A DNA stretch of 64,000 nucleotides from an uncultured Alphaproteobacteria bacterium (GTDB lineage: Bacteria; Pseudomonadota; Alphaproteobacteria; Rs-D84): contig CANBCI010000002.1 of the NCBI GenBank assembly GCA_947367055.1, positions 1 through 64,000 of the forward strand, written 5' to 3'. The position numbers and the translations under genes are program-made. The number at the start of each line of letters is the position of its first letter. Position 1 is the stretch's first letter. Positions 1 through 9,066 of this stretch are shown in pieces. Under the pieces are notes generated by a model. That model was not told the origin of the DNA. It saw only the letters and a program-made list of their open reading frames with translations, and made no database searches.

Positions 1-1
1 T

Positions 2-1435
2 CTACAATCCGATGATCGTTGCGGCAAAGATTATAATAATTGTATCGGATTGGATACGGATACAATTATAAAAATGTGTCCGTATGACAAGCTGGTCGGT
101 TGCCAGAAAGTTTATGGCGATACGGATATTCGCGGCGATGCGGTTTATGATGAGTTAAGCACCATGGTTCAGGGAATTATGTTGAATATTGACAACAATT
201 TCCTGGTGACATGTCAAAATGCTGCGAACGAGGCGATGATAAAAGTCTGTGGCGATACGGAAAACTGCAACGGACTTGCGGTTGATGAAAATATCGGCGC
301 GCGTTCATTGGAATATAAAATATGCGAATATAAGCAGGATAAAAACAGCATGAATATTTCATATAATTCATGTCGCACGGATGTTTCGCAAATCCAAGAT
401 ACCGAACTGGGGCGCGTAGTCGGTGCGACCAGCGAAGGGTTGGGGCCGGTGACGCCGTTTGCGGGCGTGCTGGATGGTACGATTTATTGGGAAAATGTCG
501 ACTTTGATGAGGACGGGCGGTTGTCCACCGTGGAAGACTATTTGAAAAAAGTAAACGATTCCAATATGGGTGAAACGCAGAAGGAAAAAGTTCGCAGTGA
601 ATTGGCGGTTTTACAAAAAAATATTGATACCGCAATCAACGCAATAGAGGCGGACCCGACCGTTCAATACTGCATGACCGGCCGCGAGGTTCAGGGTATG
701 AAAGCAAGGGGTTCAAACACGCGTACGCGTCTTGGTGAAAAAAGCGCCGATGCCGCGCGGTTCCCAGGACTGACCAAACAAATGCGCCTGGTCATTGCAA
801 CGCATGCATTAAAGGTTGCGAAAGATAACTATTATAAAAAATATGATGAATTAAATTCAAAAATGCTGAAAGACTATGCAACAATCGGTGAAAGAATTGC
901 AGAGATTCAGGGTGAAAATGCACTTGATGCGCGTCGTGAAATTGCGCGCCAGGCATGTGTAAGTTTTGCGGAAATGTCCGTGTTGCCGAAATCGCCAAAT
1001 CCGCCCGCACCGGCATTTGGTAAAGTAATGTCTATGTTGGCGATAACTGGTGCGGTTGCTGCCATACCGTTTACTGGCGGTCTGTCCGCGACTACTATTG
1101 CTATTGGAGGTATTACATCCACTTCGGTTTCCGCGGGTGTTGCGGTTGCCGCGGGCGCGGCGGCGGTTAGCGGAATCGGCCTGCTGGGCAATACCGGTGG
1201 TGGTGGCGGGAATGGCAAAGATAGTGCTATTAATCGTCAGTTGGTCGGATCCAAGCAGCTGAATCAGTGGAATTACAAAGAAACAATTACATCCACATTT
1301 GAATGGGAAACTTTAAATTGTCATAAATGTGTCAGATCGCAAAATTGTTCAAATACACGCCGACCGATTTTCGGCAGTCCTTGGTGCAAGGATTGGGGCG
1401 AGGAAAAAGAGACATGTACTGACACCCAATTCTAA
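2..1435 (+). CDS. Large secreted Cys-rich protein, 5'-truncated by window edge
   Basis: The reading frame is open from base 2, so the TTG start at 50 in the ORF track is not real and the gene begins outside the window. The first visible residues, RCGKDYNNCIG, match the CG-x-[ND]-[FYW]-x-x-C motif of the protein at 43348-45819 (RCGKNFENCIG), and the two stay alignable through CPxDxLxxC, LNIDN and the VQYCMTGR/IQFCVNGR segment. Near the C-terminus there is a Gly/Ala-rich hydrophobic stretch (about residues 350-400) that could insert in a membrane, followed by a Cys-rich tail with CHKC. Function is unknown. I infer an envelope or secreted protein because relatives carry signal peptides. The next gene converges on it across a shared terminator. 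Confidence 0.8.
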   Translation, partial: LQSDDRCGKDYNNCIGLDTDTIIKMCPYDKLVGCQKVYGDTDIRGDAVYDELSTMVQGIMLNIDNNFLVTCQNAANEAMIKVCGDTENCNGLAVDENIGARSLEYKICEYKQDKNSMNISYNSCRTDVSQIQDTELGRVVGATSEGLGPVTPFAGVLDGTIYWENVDFDEDGRLSTVEDYLKKVNDSNMGETQKEKVRSELAVLQKNIDTAINAIEADPTVQYCMTGREVQGMKARGSNTRTRLGEKSADAARFPGLTKQMRLVIATHALKVAKDNYYKKYDELNSKMLKDYATIGERIAEIQGENALDARREIARQACVSFAEMSVLPKSPNPPAPAFGKVMSMLAITGAVAAIPFTGGLSATTIAIGGITSTSVSAGVAVAAGAAAVSGIGLLGNTGGGGGNGKDSAINRQLVGSKQLNQWNYKETITSTFEWETLNCHKCVRSQNCSNTRRPIFGSPWCKDWGEEKETCTDTQF

Positions 1436-1440
1436 TAAAA

Positions 1441-1465
1441 AATGCGGTATTTCGCCGCATTTTTA
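1441..1465. terminator. Bidirectional intrinsic terminator
   Basis: AATGCGG/CCGCATT hairpin with a T-run on the plus side and an A-run before it, between convergent genes. Confidence 0.85.
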
Positions 1466-1475
1466 TTTATCATGT

Positions 1476-2558
1476 TTAACCTAATTCCGACGGATCGGTT
1501 ATAACCAGAATTCCGTCCGCACGCCACGCGTCGCGTCGTGTATCCAAATCCATTATATTGCTTTGTGCCAAATATAATACCGGGTGCAAACCGTGGGCGG
1601 CGGCCGCGTTTTTTACCGCCGCAACGGGTGACGGTCGCGCGACACCGGTGGCAAACCAGGTCTCGTCGTCCGCAATCCAGAAATCTTTGTCATCGTGCGT
1701 TGCGATTGCATGTTTGTCGGTTATTACAATATCGTTTTCAATGGTGTATGCTATTGATTTTGAATCCAGGTATTGGGTTATCTTTTCGTTGTTTGCCCCT
1801 TGGGTTACGTCGGGTTTTGGTGCGGTCGTTTCAGGCGCAACCTTTTCATCGTTACCAAAGTTTATTTCTGAAAATACCGGTGCGGATGCGAATGGCGACG
1901 CATTTTGGGGTGACGCGCTATCATCAAAGTCGAAATTATCCGGTAGTGGAAATGCCTCGTTTGTGTCCGTGGTGGCCGGTGTCGCCGTAACCGTGGCCGC
2001 GGGTTCGTTTTTCGGTGCCTTGGGTGCGGTTTGCATCGGCGTGTCAATAGCCGTCGGTGCAGGTGCGGGCGCCATTGTATTATTGATCGCCGTGTCGCTG
2101 ATTGCGGATGTGCTGGGGCGTCCGATTTTGTTTCGTGCGCGTATGAATGATTCTTTTAATTCCGGCGGCATGCTTTGGGGCAGGGCCGGTGGGTTTTCAG
2201 TTGGCGCGTTCGCCGCCGTATCGTTTGATTTTTTTTCTGCGTCGTCGTCCTTTGGTTTGTCGGCGCTTTTTTTTATTGTTAAAAAGGACGGCAGCTTAAT
2301 CGCAAAAATCGGCTTTTTGGTTCGCACGATTATTGTGGTTGTTGCGATATATAACGGCACCGCCGCCAGCAGTAAAATCCCGAACACTAATCCGGCAAAG
2401 CCATGCAAATGCGCATGTGCCAATCGTGTCCAATCCGTAATTGAAAACATGCGAAAGTTGAACAGCCCGCGCAATACTGCCCACATTACAATAACATAGG
2501 CAATCGACCATTTTATGGCCATCTGGTTTGTTTTTATAAATTCGCGTATTTTGTTCAT
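1476..2558 (-). CDS. Two-TM inner-membrane protein with Pro/Ala-rich linker and unknown C-terminal domain
   Basis: I do not recognise the family. From the chosen Met (MNKIREFIKTNQ) there are two hydrophobic helices (about residues 15-35 and 52-75). A long low-complexity Lys/Asp then Pro/Ala/Thr linker follows, and then a compact C-terminal domain of about 100 residues rich in D, A and W (FWIADDETWF, TDPSELG). The C-terminal part could be a small alpha/beta domain facing the cytoplasm, which is inference. The ORF track starts 23 codons earlier, but a consensus promoter lies inside that extension with its -10 only 7 bp from this ATG, so 2558 is the better start and the mRNA is nearly leaderless. 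Confidence 0.7.
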   Translation of the reverse strand: MNKIREFIKTNQMAIKWSIAYVIVMWAVLRGLFNFRMFSITDWTRLAHAHLHGFAGLVFGILLLAAVPLYIATTTIIVRTKKPIFAIKLPSFLTIKKSADKPKDDDAEKKSNDTAANAPTENPPALPQSMPPELKESFIRARNKIGRPSTSAISDTAINNTMAPAPAPTAIDTPMQTAPKAPKNEPAATVTATPATTDTNEAFPLPDNFDFDDSASPQNASPFASAPVFSEINFGNDEKVAPETTAPKPDVTQGANNEKITQYLDSKSIAYTIENDIVITDKHAIATHDDKDFWIADDETWFATGVARPSPVAAVKNAAAAHGLHPVLYLAQSNIMDLDTRRDAWRADGILVITDPSELG

Positions 2559-2565
2559 ATTAATA

Positions 2566-2594
2566 ATTATAGATACTTTTATTTTGTTTGTCAA
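2566..2594 (-). promoter_or_regulatory. Sigma-70-type promoter for the 1476-2558 gene
   Basis: On the minus strand, TTGACA (2589-2594), 17-bp spacer, TATAAT (2566-2571), immediately before the ATG at 2558. It decides the start codon. Confidence 0.85.
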
Positions 2595-2704
2595 TATTAT
2601 TGTGTGCTTGTAAATGTTGTTTGGCATTCCTAAAAAAAGTTTTTTTTTATATGTTATTTGTGATATAATTACAAAGATAACATAAGTAGACGGGGGATCG
2701 TTTT

Positions 2705-4843
2705 ATGCAAATAATGCTAAAACAAGTTTTTTCTTTGATTGTTGGAATTGCGGCATGTTGTGGTGCGGCGGAGGCTGCGGATTCTGCGGGACGTGGCGCA
2801 AATTCGCGTACAAATCGCGCCGCGCTGTTTGATGCCACATCAAGTCCCCGTATGCCGACTATGCCGTCATTGCCGGTAAATTCTGTTGGAAACATATCAA
2901 CGGATGTTCCGTCGGCTGGAAACGGTGGCAATGGTGGAAACGGCGGCGGTGTAAATCCAGGACCCGGAACACAAACCAAGTGTCCGGACGGTGGTGTAAA
3001 AAATTCCGCGTATACGGTTGAAAACTGTATGAATGACATTCAAATGTGCATAAACAACGGCGCATTAAGCGGCGGCATGAACGAAATGTTTGATGAAAAC
3101 GTACGCAATGCCATAATTTCCGGAATGGGGCTGTGCCGGACACAGGTTGACAAGTGCGTGCGCGATGTTCGTGTTGACTGCAATAATGTCTATAACGCCG
3201 CCGCCGATGTATGGATTGATTTTAATTCGCGCCGGGTTCAGCCTGAATATTATAACTTTGTATTGCGTAAAACGGGCCTGACCCCGAACCAGGCGGAAAC
3301 CACGTGCCTGTTGTTGGACCGGAATGTGTACGGGTCATCATTTAATGCCGTGTCGGCGGACGGAAATGTCACCGCGGAATATAATAAATCCGTTGGGGCA
3401 TATAACGGCCAAAAGGGCAATATTTTGATTAAGTCCATGCCCCAAGGTGCGACTGTCAACAGTAATGCTGACGGTGTTGACGCCAATCGCGGTCACTATG
3501 CCCGTTGGGATGCAAAGACGGCGGAGTGTTATGTACGCGTCGCGGCGTATAACAAGGACACACATATTAAGAACAGTTGGCTGTTTGGTGCGGCGGGTGA
3601 CGACGAACCGGCCGAGGTATGGCGCGCCACCGGCGATACGTTCAGTTGCAACAAGGATTTGTTCGGATTTTCGCTGATGAATAAAACCAGTACGGCCGCG
3701 GTTGTCGGTATCGGTGGCGGCACGGTTTTGGGCGCGGGTGTCGGTGCATTGGCGGCGCATGGAAAGCGCGCATTTGATTGCGATAATGAAAATCATCGCG
3801 AAATGCTGACCGAAGAACTGCGTAACGACGGCTCGTTTGGCATTATCAGCGAATACATGACCAGAAAAATTTCGGCCACCACTAAAATCATGGACACGGC
3901 GCAATGTGAAGAGGTTGTAACCTTATACGATAAGTATAATCAGATTGCGACTGCCTTGTTGGATTGTCGTGACGGTCAAATTGTCACAGGCAGCACCAGA
4001 TATAGGGTGAATTTTAACTTTAATTGCACATTTGCCGATCAAAATGATTTGAATGCCTGTTTCACCAAAGAGGCGGTAGTGTGCGCATCAAAGAATTTTA
4101 CAACAATGCAGCAATGTGAAAACTATTTGCTGACGCAGGTTTGTGCGCCGACGGACACCGCGCCACAGTGCAAGACGAAACTGATGAACAACGGGGTTTC
4201 GGCCTCGTCTATAAGCATTGAGACAAGTGATGAAACAGAGGTCAAAGAGGTCTGCAGTTTCTATTCAATAAACTTGGCGCATGCCAGCGGTAATAGCATA
4301 TATTGCCCGATTGGTTCCGGTTGCCAGGATATCAAGGATACCCGCGCGGATATTGAACGCTTGGGCGACGTTTTCACCAGTGATATATCCAGCCTGATAC
4401 GCAACGGTGAAAAATCAACCATAGGCAAGGGCGTTGGCATCGGTGCCGCGGTGGGCGCCGGTACGGGTGGCGTTGCAACGGCGATTACAGCATTTGTTGA
4501 ACGCAGCAACATCAATTGCCGCGTTGGCGATAACTTGGCCCAGGTCGGATTTGGAAAATCGTATTCAATCGGTTCATTGCGTGATTTCTATGTAAAATGG
4601 AACCTGCGTCTGCCGGATACGGCCGCGCCGGTGACAACCGTGACCGATTGTGACGGGTGGCGGCGCGCATGCGCTGGATTGACCGATTTGAATCAATGCA
4701 AAACGGCCCAGGTTCGTTATGCGCCTGCCGGCGGGGCATCATCATTGGTTTATTCTGCCTGCAGCATAACATCTGACGGATTGTGCACGATAAATGAAAC
4801 GGTTGCGATAACATCGGGCGCATGCGAGGTTGCCGCGCAATAA
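2705..4843 (+). CDS. Large secreted Cys-rich protein with two Gly-zipper segments
   Basis: A signal peptide (MQIMLKQVFSLIVGIAACCG, predicted cleavage after AEA) precedes a Gly/Asn-rich linker and a body with many spaced Cys (CMNDIQMC, CVRDVRVDC, CRDGQ, WRRACAGLTDLNQC). Two Gly-rich hydrophobic segments of glycine-zipper type (GIGGGTVLGAGVGALAAHG near residue 345 and GVGIGAAVGAGTGG near 580) could insert in the outer membrane or oligomerise. No enzymatic motif was seen. It resembles the other large Cys-rich proteins in the window in composition and layout, but I could align only local motifs. A -10-like TATAAT lies at about 2661 and a G-rich SD (GGGGG) about 7 bases before the ATG. It ends at a terminator and appears monocistronic. 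Confidence 0.8.
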   Translation: MQIMLKQVFSLIVGIAACCGAAEAADSAGRGANSRTNRAALFDATSSPRMPTMPSLPVNSVGNISTDVPSAGNGGNGGNGGGVNPGPGTQTKCPDGGVKNSAYTVENCMNDIQMCINNGALSGGMNEMFDENVRNAIISGMGLCRTQVDKCVRDVRVDCNNVYNAAADVWIDFNSRRVQPEYYNFVLRKTGLTPNQAETTCLLLDRNVYGSSFNAVSADGNVTAEYNKSVGAYNGQKGNILIKSMPQGATVNSNADGVDANRGHYARWDAKTAECYVRVAAYNKDTHIKNSWLFGAAGDDEPAEVWRATGDTFSCNKDLFGFSLMNKTSTAAVVGIGGGTVLGAGVGALAAHGKRAFDCDNENHREMLTEELRNDGSFGIISEYMTRKISATTKIMDTAQCEEVVTLYDKYNQIATALLDCRDGQIVTGSTRYRVNFNFNCTFADQNDLNACFTKEAVVCASKNFTTMQQCENYLLTQVCAPTDTAPQCKTKLMNNGVSASSISIETSDETEVKEVCSFYSINLAHASGNSIYCPIGSGCQDIKDTRADIERLGDVFTSDISSLIRNGEKSTIGKGVGIGAAVGAGTGGVATAITAFVERSNINCRVGDNLAQVGFGKSYSIGSLRDFYVKWNLRLPDTAAPVTTVTDCDGWRRACAGLTDLNQCKTAQVRYAPAGGASSLVYSACSITSDGLCTINETVAITSGACEVAAQ

Positions 4844-4879
4844 CTATAAAAGTGTAAGAAGTTATGTTTCTCTAAAACA

Positions 4880-4910
4880 AACGCCGCCTAACCGGGCGGT
4901 GTTTGTTTAT
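4880..4910 (+). terminator. Intrinsic terminator after 2705-4843
   Basis: ACGCCGCC/GGCGGTGT hairpin followed by TTTGTTT. Confidence 0.8.
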
Positions 4911-5208
4911 GACGGTATTCTTTGCCGATTAATAGATTCCCGTATGCCAATTCATCTCGTTAATTGCGTGTTCTGATTATAACGTTCTGTTTCATGTGCC
5001 CCGTTTGCGCTGGGCCGAAAAAATCTGCAGGGCTTTGGCAGGGTGGTTTTTGTATCACATCAATTGTCATATTGGGGCAATTAAATATATCGTTAATTCG
5101 ATATTTTGTGCCGCCGGGCTTTTGTCGCCGATGCGGCATACGGCCGAATAAAATTCGGCGTACCTAATTTGGCCGCCGATTTTGTTTTTTGCTGATGCGT
5201 GGAATCTG
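4911..5208. other. Gap between convergent genes, no supported gene
   Basis: The 67-codon ORF at 4964-5167 has no SD and no recognisable similarity. The stretch holds a GCCGAAT/ATTCGGC hairpin (5143-5159) without a clear U-tract. I see nothing else I can support. It could be remnant coding DNA. Confidence 0.4.
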
Positions 5209-7359
5209 CTAGTTTTTTGGTGTCTGGCAAGTTCCGGTATCGATAATAAGAGTGACCTTTCTGCAAGATTTATCGTACAGTTTGTCGCATTCAATTGAAC
5301 CGACACCGTAAGACCGTACATTCGCGCTATTTAGCGGTACTCCGTTTTGCGACAGCAGGCTTTTTATAGTTTCCGCACGCGACTTTGACAGTTTTATGTT
5401 CACAGCGTCTCCGCCGCTTTTATCGGTGTGTCCTTCTACCGTTGCACAGTATTCTATCTTGTTTATATCTTCTATCCCGTCCGCTTTTAACGCCTCGGTT
5501 AGTTTGTTGTTAAAGTTCTCTATGAACTTTTCCGCTTCCGCAGAGTTCAAACTCGATTGCCCAAACGCAAACAATTTGTCAGAATCGTAATTAAAATTAA
5601 ATACTGTCTCTTTTTCCGCGGGCTTTTCTTCCTTGGTGTCATTCTGTATTGAATCTTTTATCGTATCAATTATATTCGGTTTTGTTTCCGCCACAGCAGG
5701 TGTCGCGGCCGGTGGCATTTCTACCTTTTCACACGCTGTTCCCGCCGCGTTCAATACGTATCCGGCTGCCCTGTTGCACTTACATTCCCCATTTTCCTCA
5801 ACTGCATTTGCGGCGCATTCGCACGTGCCACTTGCCAGCAGTCCCGTCTTGTTACAACTCGGCTTCTGTGCAATACATTTACCATTATCAATCACCGGTT
5901 TCTCAGACGGGCAATGGCATCCATTCTGTGCATCATGGATTTGACCCGACACCGGGCATGATACGCATCCTTGTCCCGTGCTGAAATGTTTCGAACTATC
6001 CGTACATTTGCAATCCGGATAGGTTCCAGTCGCACCTGGCGCATCCGAACATTTGGCGGCATCCGGCAATTTGCTTTGCTCAACCTCTTGCTCCTCGGCA
6101 AACTTTTTCATCCGTTCATATTTCAGGTTTATCTCGGCCGAACGCTCCTTGCGCTTGTCCAAGGTTTCAATCAATACATTCCCGGCAAGTCCCACCGCCG
6201 CGCCGACGCCAAGGGCGGTTTTACCCGTCTTTAAGGTTTGTGCCGTTTCCGCCTTTTGTGCGGCCCATGCCTTTGCGTCATCGCTCTCCGGATCCATTAA
6301 CGCACGTGAGACTGACGCGTATGCGCCACTGATCTTGCCCAGTGATACGTCATCATACAATCCCGTATCCGCCGCGTTTAATATCAATTCAGATTCTATG
6401 CCCGGTGTCATTTCCAGGGATGCTTTCATGTCTTTTAAACTTTGTGCCAGGTTAACATATTCCGATTTAATTGACGGCAATGTTTTGCTGGTTGGCAATT
6501 CTTGGTTCTTTTCGCCGCCCTTGATGTTTCGGCCCTGGCCAAAATCACACCGGAATGTTTCCAGATATGCTTTCATGCTTTGTTCGGCCTGTTTGTCGGC
6601 ATCTTGTTCTGCGGTTGCCTGCATTGTTTTTTCCAATCCGGTGCCCATGCCGCCAATTGCCGTCGCCGCGGTTGTGCGCGCCGCAATTGATTGCTCTTTG
6701 GCCTTCATATTATTATAATTTTCCCGCAGGTCGTTTAATTTATCCGCCTTTTGCTGGTCGGTTAATTCCGGCTCGGACTTTTTGGCATTGGCATCTTTAC
6801 TTGGTTCAGATGAATTTTTCTCGTCTGATTTGGTGCTGTTTTTTTTATTTGTGTCATTTTCTTTGGATGTTGTGTTTTTGTCGTCGGTAGCAGGTTTGCT
6901 ATTTTCGGCTTTTTTCTCACATGTGTTTTTTTCTTTGTTATGATTATATCCATCTTTACATTTTTGGATGACACATTTTCCGTCTTGGGTGGTCGCTTTT
7001 TCAGCGCCTTCTTGTAGTTTGCATGTTTGTCCGTCTTCCGGCTTTACAACAACATCATCTGCAGTGACGCTATCTTCTTTTAGTTTTATTGTACCCATAT
7101 TCGCACTTGGCGATAATTCTTGTCCTGTATACCCCAGAAAAGAAATGTTAACCTTTGCGTTGTCTGGAAAGTTTTTAATGGTAAAGTTTCCGTCGGTATC
7201 GGTTGTACCACCCTTGGTGCCGTCTGTGGAAGCAACAATTGTCGCACCAGTAAGCGGGTCACCATTTTCATCGACAATTTTGCCAGATATGTCCATATTG
7301 CCCAGCGCGGGCAGGGCTAGAAAGATTACCGGTAAAAATGCAATAATAATTTTTTTCAT
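5209..7359 (-). CDS. Secreted carboxypeptidase-regulatory-like / Cys-rich / OmpA-domain fusion protein
   Basis: A signal peptide (MKKIIIAFLPVIFLALPALG) is followed by a carboxypeptidase-regulatory-like Ig fold (about residues 24-95; SGKIVDENGDPLTGATI, TDTDGNFTI, LGYTGQEL), the type found at the N-terminus of TonB receptors and in surface proteins. A Lys/Asp/Ser-rich linker (about 150-210) and a mostly helical part with a Gly-zipper (GKTALGVGAAVGLAG) come next. Then follow EGF-like Cys repeats (about 440-555, CxCxx..C patterns), and finally an OmpA C-terminal peptidoglycan-binding domain (about 590-705; EGHTDKSG, LSKSRAETIKSLL, SYGVGS). I infer periplasmic anchoring to peptidoglycan. It is the last gene of the minus-strand operon from 9989, with its ATG 23 bp after the preceding stop and an AGGAAA SD. 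Confidence 0.85.
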   Translation of the reverse strand: MKKIIIAFLPVIFLALPALGNMDISGKIVDENGDPLTGATIVASTDGTKGGTTDTDGNFTIKNFPDNAKVNISFLGYTGQELSPSANMGTIKLKEDSVTADDVVVKPEDGQTCKLQEGAEKATTQDGKCVIQKCKDGYNHNKEKNTCEKKAENSKPATDDKNTTSKENDTNKKNSTKSDEKNSSEPSKDANAKKSEPELTDQQKADKLNDLRENYNNMKAKEQSIAARTTAATAIGGMGTGLEKTMQATAEQDADKQAEQSMKAYLETFRCDFGQGRNIKGGEKNQELPTSKTLPSIKSEYVNLAQSLKDMKASLEMTPGIESELILNAADTGLYDDVSLGKISGAYASVSRALMDPESDDAKAWAAQKAETAQTLKTGKTALGVGAAVGLAGNVLIETLDKRKERSAEINLKYERMKKFAEEQEVEQSKLPDAAKCSDAPGATGTYPDCKCTDSSKHFSTGQGCVSCPVSGQIHDAQNGCHCPSEKPVIDNGKCIAQKPSCNKTGLLASGTCECAANAVEENGECKCNRAAGYVLNAAGTACEKVEMPPAATPAVAETKPNIIDTIKDSIQNDTKEEKPAEKETVFNFNYDSDKLFAFGQSSLNSAEAEKFIENFNNKLTEALKADGIEDINKIEYCATVEGHTDKSGGDAVNIKLSKSRAETIKSLLSQNGVPLNSANVRSYGVGSIECDKLYDKSCRKVTLIIDTGTCQTPKN

Positions 7360-7382
7360 TTATAGATTTCCTGTTGGACAGA

Positions 7383-7760
7383 TTATTTACCAATTGAAGG
7401 TAAATTTATCGCACTGGGGCCAGATACTCCGCTTAAACTATATTTGGTATTGCTGGTACCACTTGCAGCCACACTTTTAGAATCCGAAACAAGTGGTGTG
7501 GCCTTTTCGGCATCGCGCTCATTTTTTACTTGTTCCAATACTCCGCCTTTGGGGGCATTGTCTAATATTTGCTTTTCAAATGTTTTGTTGTTTTCAAGCT
7601 TGATACCGGCTTTTTCATCTAATTTTTCGGTTCCTTTTGATATGGTGTTTTCCATAGTTTCTTTTGTTGTTTGTGTTGCATCGTCTTTTGTGTCAAGTGT
7701 ACGACCTTTTTCAGTGCGTTTTGTAACTTTTTCCTTAACTTCCGTACCTTCTGTGTCACC
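7383..7760 (-). pseudogene. Out-of-frame C-terminal extension of the 7756-9066 protein
   Basis: The ORF track gives only a 90-residue ORF starting at 7655, but the same frame is open further upstream to the G10 tract at 7759-7768. There it begins GGT GAC ACA GAA and joins the frame of the 436-residue protein if the tract has 9 or 12 G. With 10 G the upstream frame stops at TGA directly after the tract. The extension is Lys/Thr/Glu-rich and ends GPSAINLPSIGK. There is no good SD before the internal ATG at 7655, so it is more likely a C-terminal domain reached by slippage, phase variation or a corrected base call than a separate gene. Confidence 0.65.
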
Positions 7761-9066
7761 CCCCCCCCTCCGGAGACTTCTTGCTATTTCTGTCTAATTC
7801 TGACTGGGTTTCTTTTTTCGCCTGGGCTTTTTCTTCTTTCTTAAGAGCCTTTTTAGCCTTTTGCGTGTCCATTGCGCGGTTGATCGCGCCCGATGTAATT
7901 GCGCCCGCGGCAACACCTACGCCCGAACCCATAAAGGCGGATGTCGCGGATTCCTGTTCCCGTGTCAGGCGGTATGCATTTTCCTTGAATGTCGTAATAT
8001 CAACGCCGAACCAGTTTGGTGTGCAGTCAAATGTTGTGCCCGGGTACGCTTTTTTGGACGCATAAAGGGTCGAACCTTCGCCTGCATAAAATTCAACCGT
8101 GAACACGCAGTCCATTGTGCGTTCGTCCAGCATTGCACCCAAGTGTTGGCATTGTGAGCGCATTTGATCGCGCAGTTCGTATAGTTTTTTTTCGTCCGCT
8201 TGAACCTGTTTTTCGGCATTCTGGCGCAATGTCGCGAATACGTTCATACTACGCGATGCCAGGCCGCTGTCCTGCTGCACGCAATTTTTTGCGATTTTTT
8301 CGCATGCCGCAATTGCCGCATCGCCGTTTTTCTTGCCCAGGCATTTTTCAAATGTCGTACCGCATTGCGTCAGAATGCAGTTGTTATAATCATTGCCACA
8401 GTTTATTATCGTATTATATGACGCCAGTTGTGCGTTTGTATCACGGTCAGATCTGATCTCGCGGGCGAACAATGTGTATTCTTCCCCACTGCAGGGCAGG
8501 TCGCGTTTGCAACCCTCCATCTTGTTTCCCCAGATTGTTTCGTCGTCCAATTTGCATTTTGAGAAATCATCGCCGCATTTTGATTGCATACATTTACGCA
8601 ATCCCTGGTCGCAGGCATTCTGGCCATTTGCGGCGGCCGTTTGTGCTTGGCGCTTGGCGGTGTCGGTTGCGGCGGCCGAATCCAGCGCGGCGCGCTGTCG
8701 GCGGATGTTTTCGGCCAGTTGGTTGTCCGCCGCCGCCTGTGCGGAGGCGTTCATGTCACTTAAAACCTCGTCAAATTGGGACGATTTGTTTTCAATGATT
8801 TCGTTTGTATCGGTTGCCGGTGCGGCCGTGGCGGTATCCGGGGTTACGGTGACAACAGTTTCGGTCGCGGTTTGCGATGCCGCCGCCACGACGGGAACAA
8901 TTGCCGCGGCATTGTTTGCACGCGCAACCGGTGCACGATTTGTCGTTGCGGTGCCACCGCGTTGAACAACCGCGGCGTATAAATCCCCGGATATTAACGC
9001 CAAAAATATTCCCGCGAAAATCGCGATTTTTCTATCGCAATAAAAATATTTCGTCGACAGCATCAT
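7756..9066 (-). CDS. Secreted Cys-rich protein with CGxDFxxC repeats, frame broken at G10
   Basis: The signal peptide (KIAIFAGIFLALISGDLYA) is followed by an Ala/Thr-rich low-complexity stretch. A central region has repeated Cys motifs: CMQSKCGDDFSKC, CGNDYNNC, CGTTFEKC. These share the CG-x-[ND]-[FYW]-x-x-C pattern with 9066-9989, 41164-43311 and 43348-45819. A Gly-zipper (FMGSGVGVAAGAITSG) lies near residue 385, then a Lys/Ala-rich tail ends in KKSPEGGG at the homopolymer. The start overlaps the stop of the upstream gene by one base (TAATG), so translation is probably coupled. Function is unknown, and envelope location is inferred from the signal peptide. Confidence 0.8.
   Translation of the reverse strand: MMLSTKYFYCDRKIAIFAGIFLALISGDLYAAVVQRGGTATTNRAPVARANNAAAIVPVVAAASQTATETVVTVTPDTATAAPATDTNEIIENKSSQFDEVLSDMNASAQAAADNQLAENIRRQRAALDSAAATDTAKRQAQTAAANGQNACDQGLRKCMQSKCGDDFSKCKLDDETIWGNKMEGCKRDLPCSGEEYTLFAREIRSDRDTNAQLASYNTIINCGNDYNNCILTQCGTTFEKCLGKKNGDAAIAACEKIAKNCVQQDSGLASRSMNVFATLRQNAEKQVQADEKKLYELRDQMRSQCQHLGAMLDERTMDCVFTVEFYAGEGSTLYASKKAYPGTTFDCTPNWFGVDITTFKENAYRLTREQESATSAFMGSGVGVAAGAITSGAINRAMDTQKAKKALKKEEKAQAKKETQSELDRNSKKSPEGGG
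7759..7768 (-). repeat. G10 homopolymer (C10 on plus strand) at a frame break
   Basis: Ten consecutive C on the plus strand sit exactly at the end of the 436-residue frame. Nine or twelve would fuse it to the downstream open frame, and eleven gives a third frame that stops soon after. This is a typical slippage-prone tract. Confidence 0.9.

Noticed and set aside
1558-2499. 313-codon plus-strand ORF over the minus-strand membrane protein gene
   Set aside because: It is a shadow frame in the Ala/Pro-rich linker of the real gene, has no SD, and the minus-strand gene has its own consensus promoter.
4964-5167. 67-codon ORF between the 2705 gene and the OmpA fusion gene
   Set aside because: No SD, no promoter and no recognisable similarity; listed as a gap instead.
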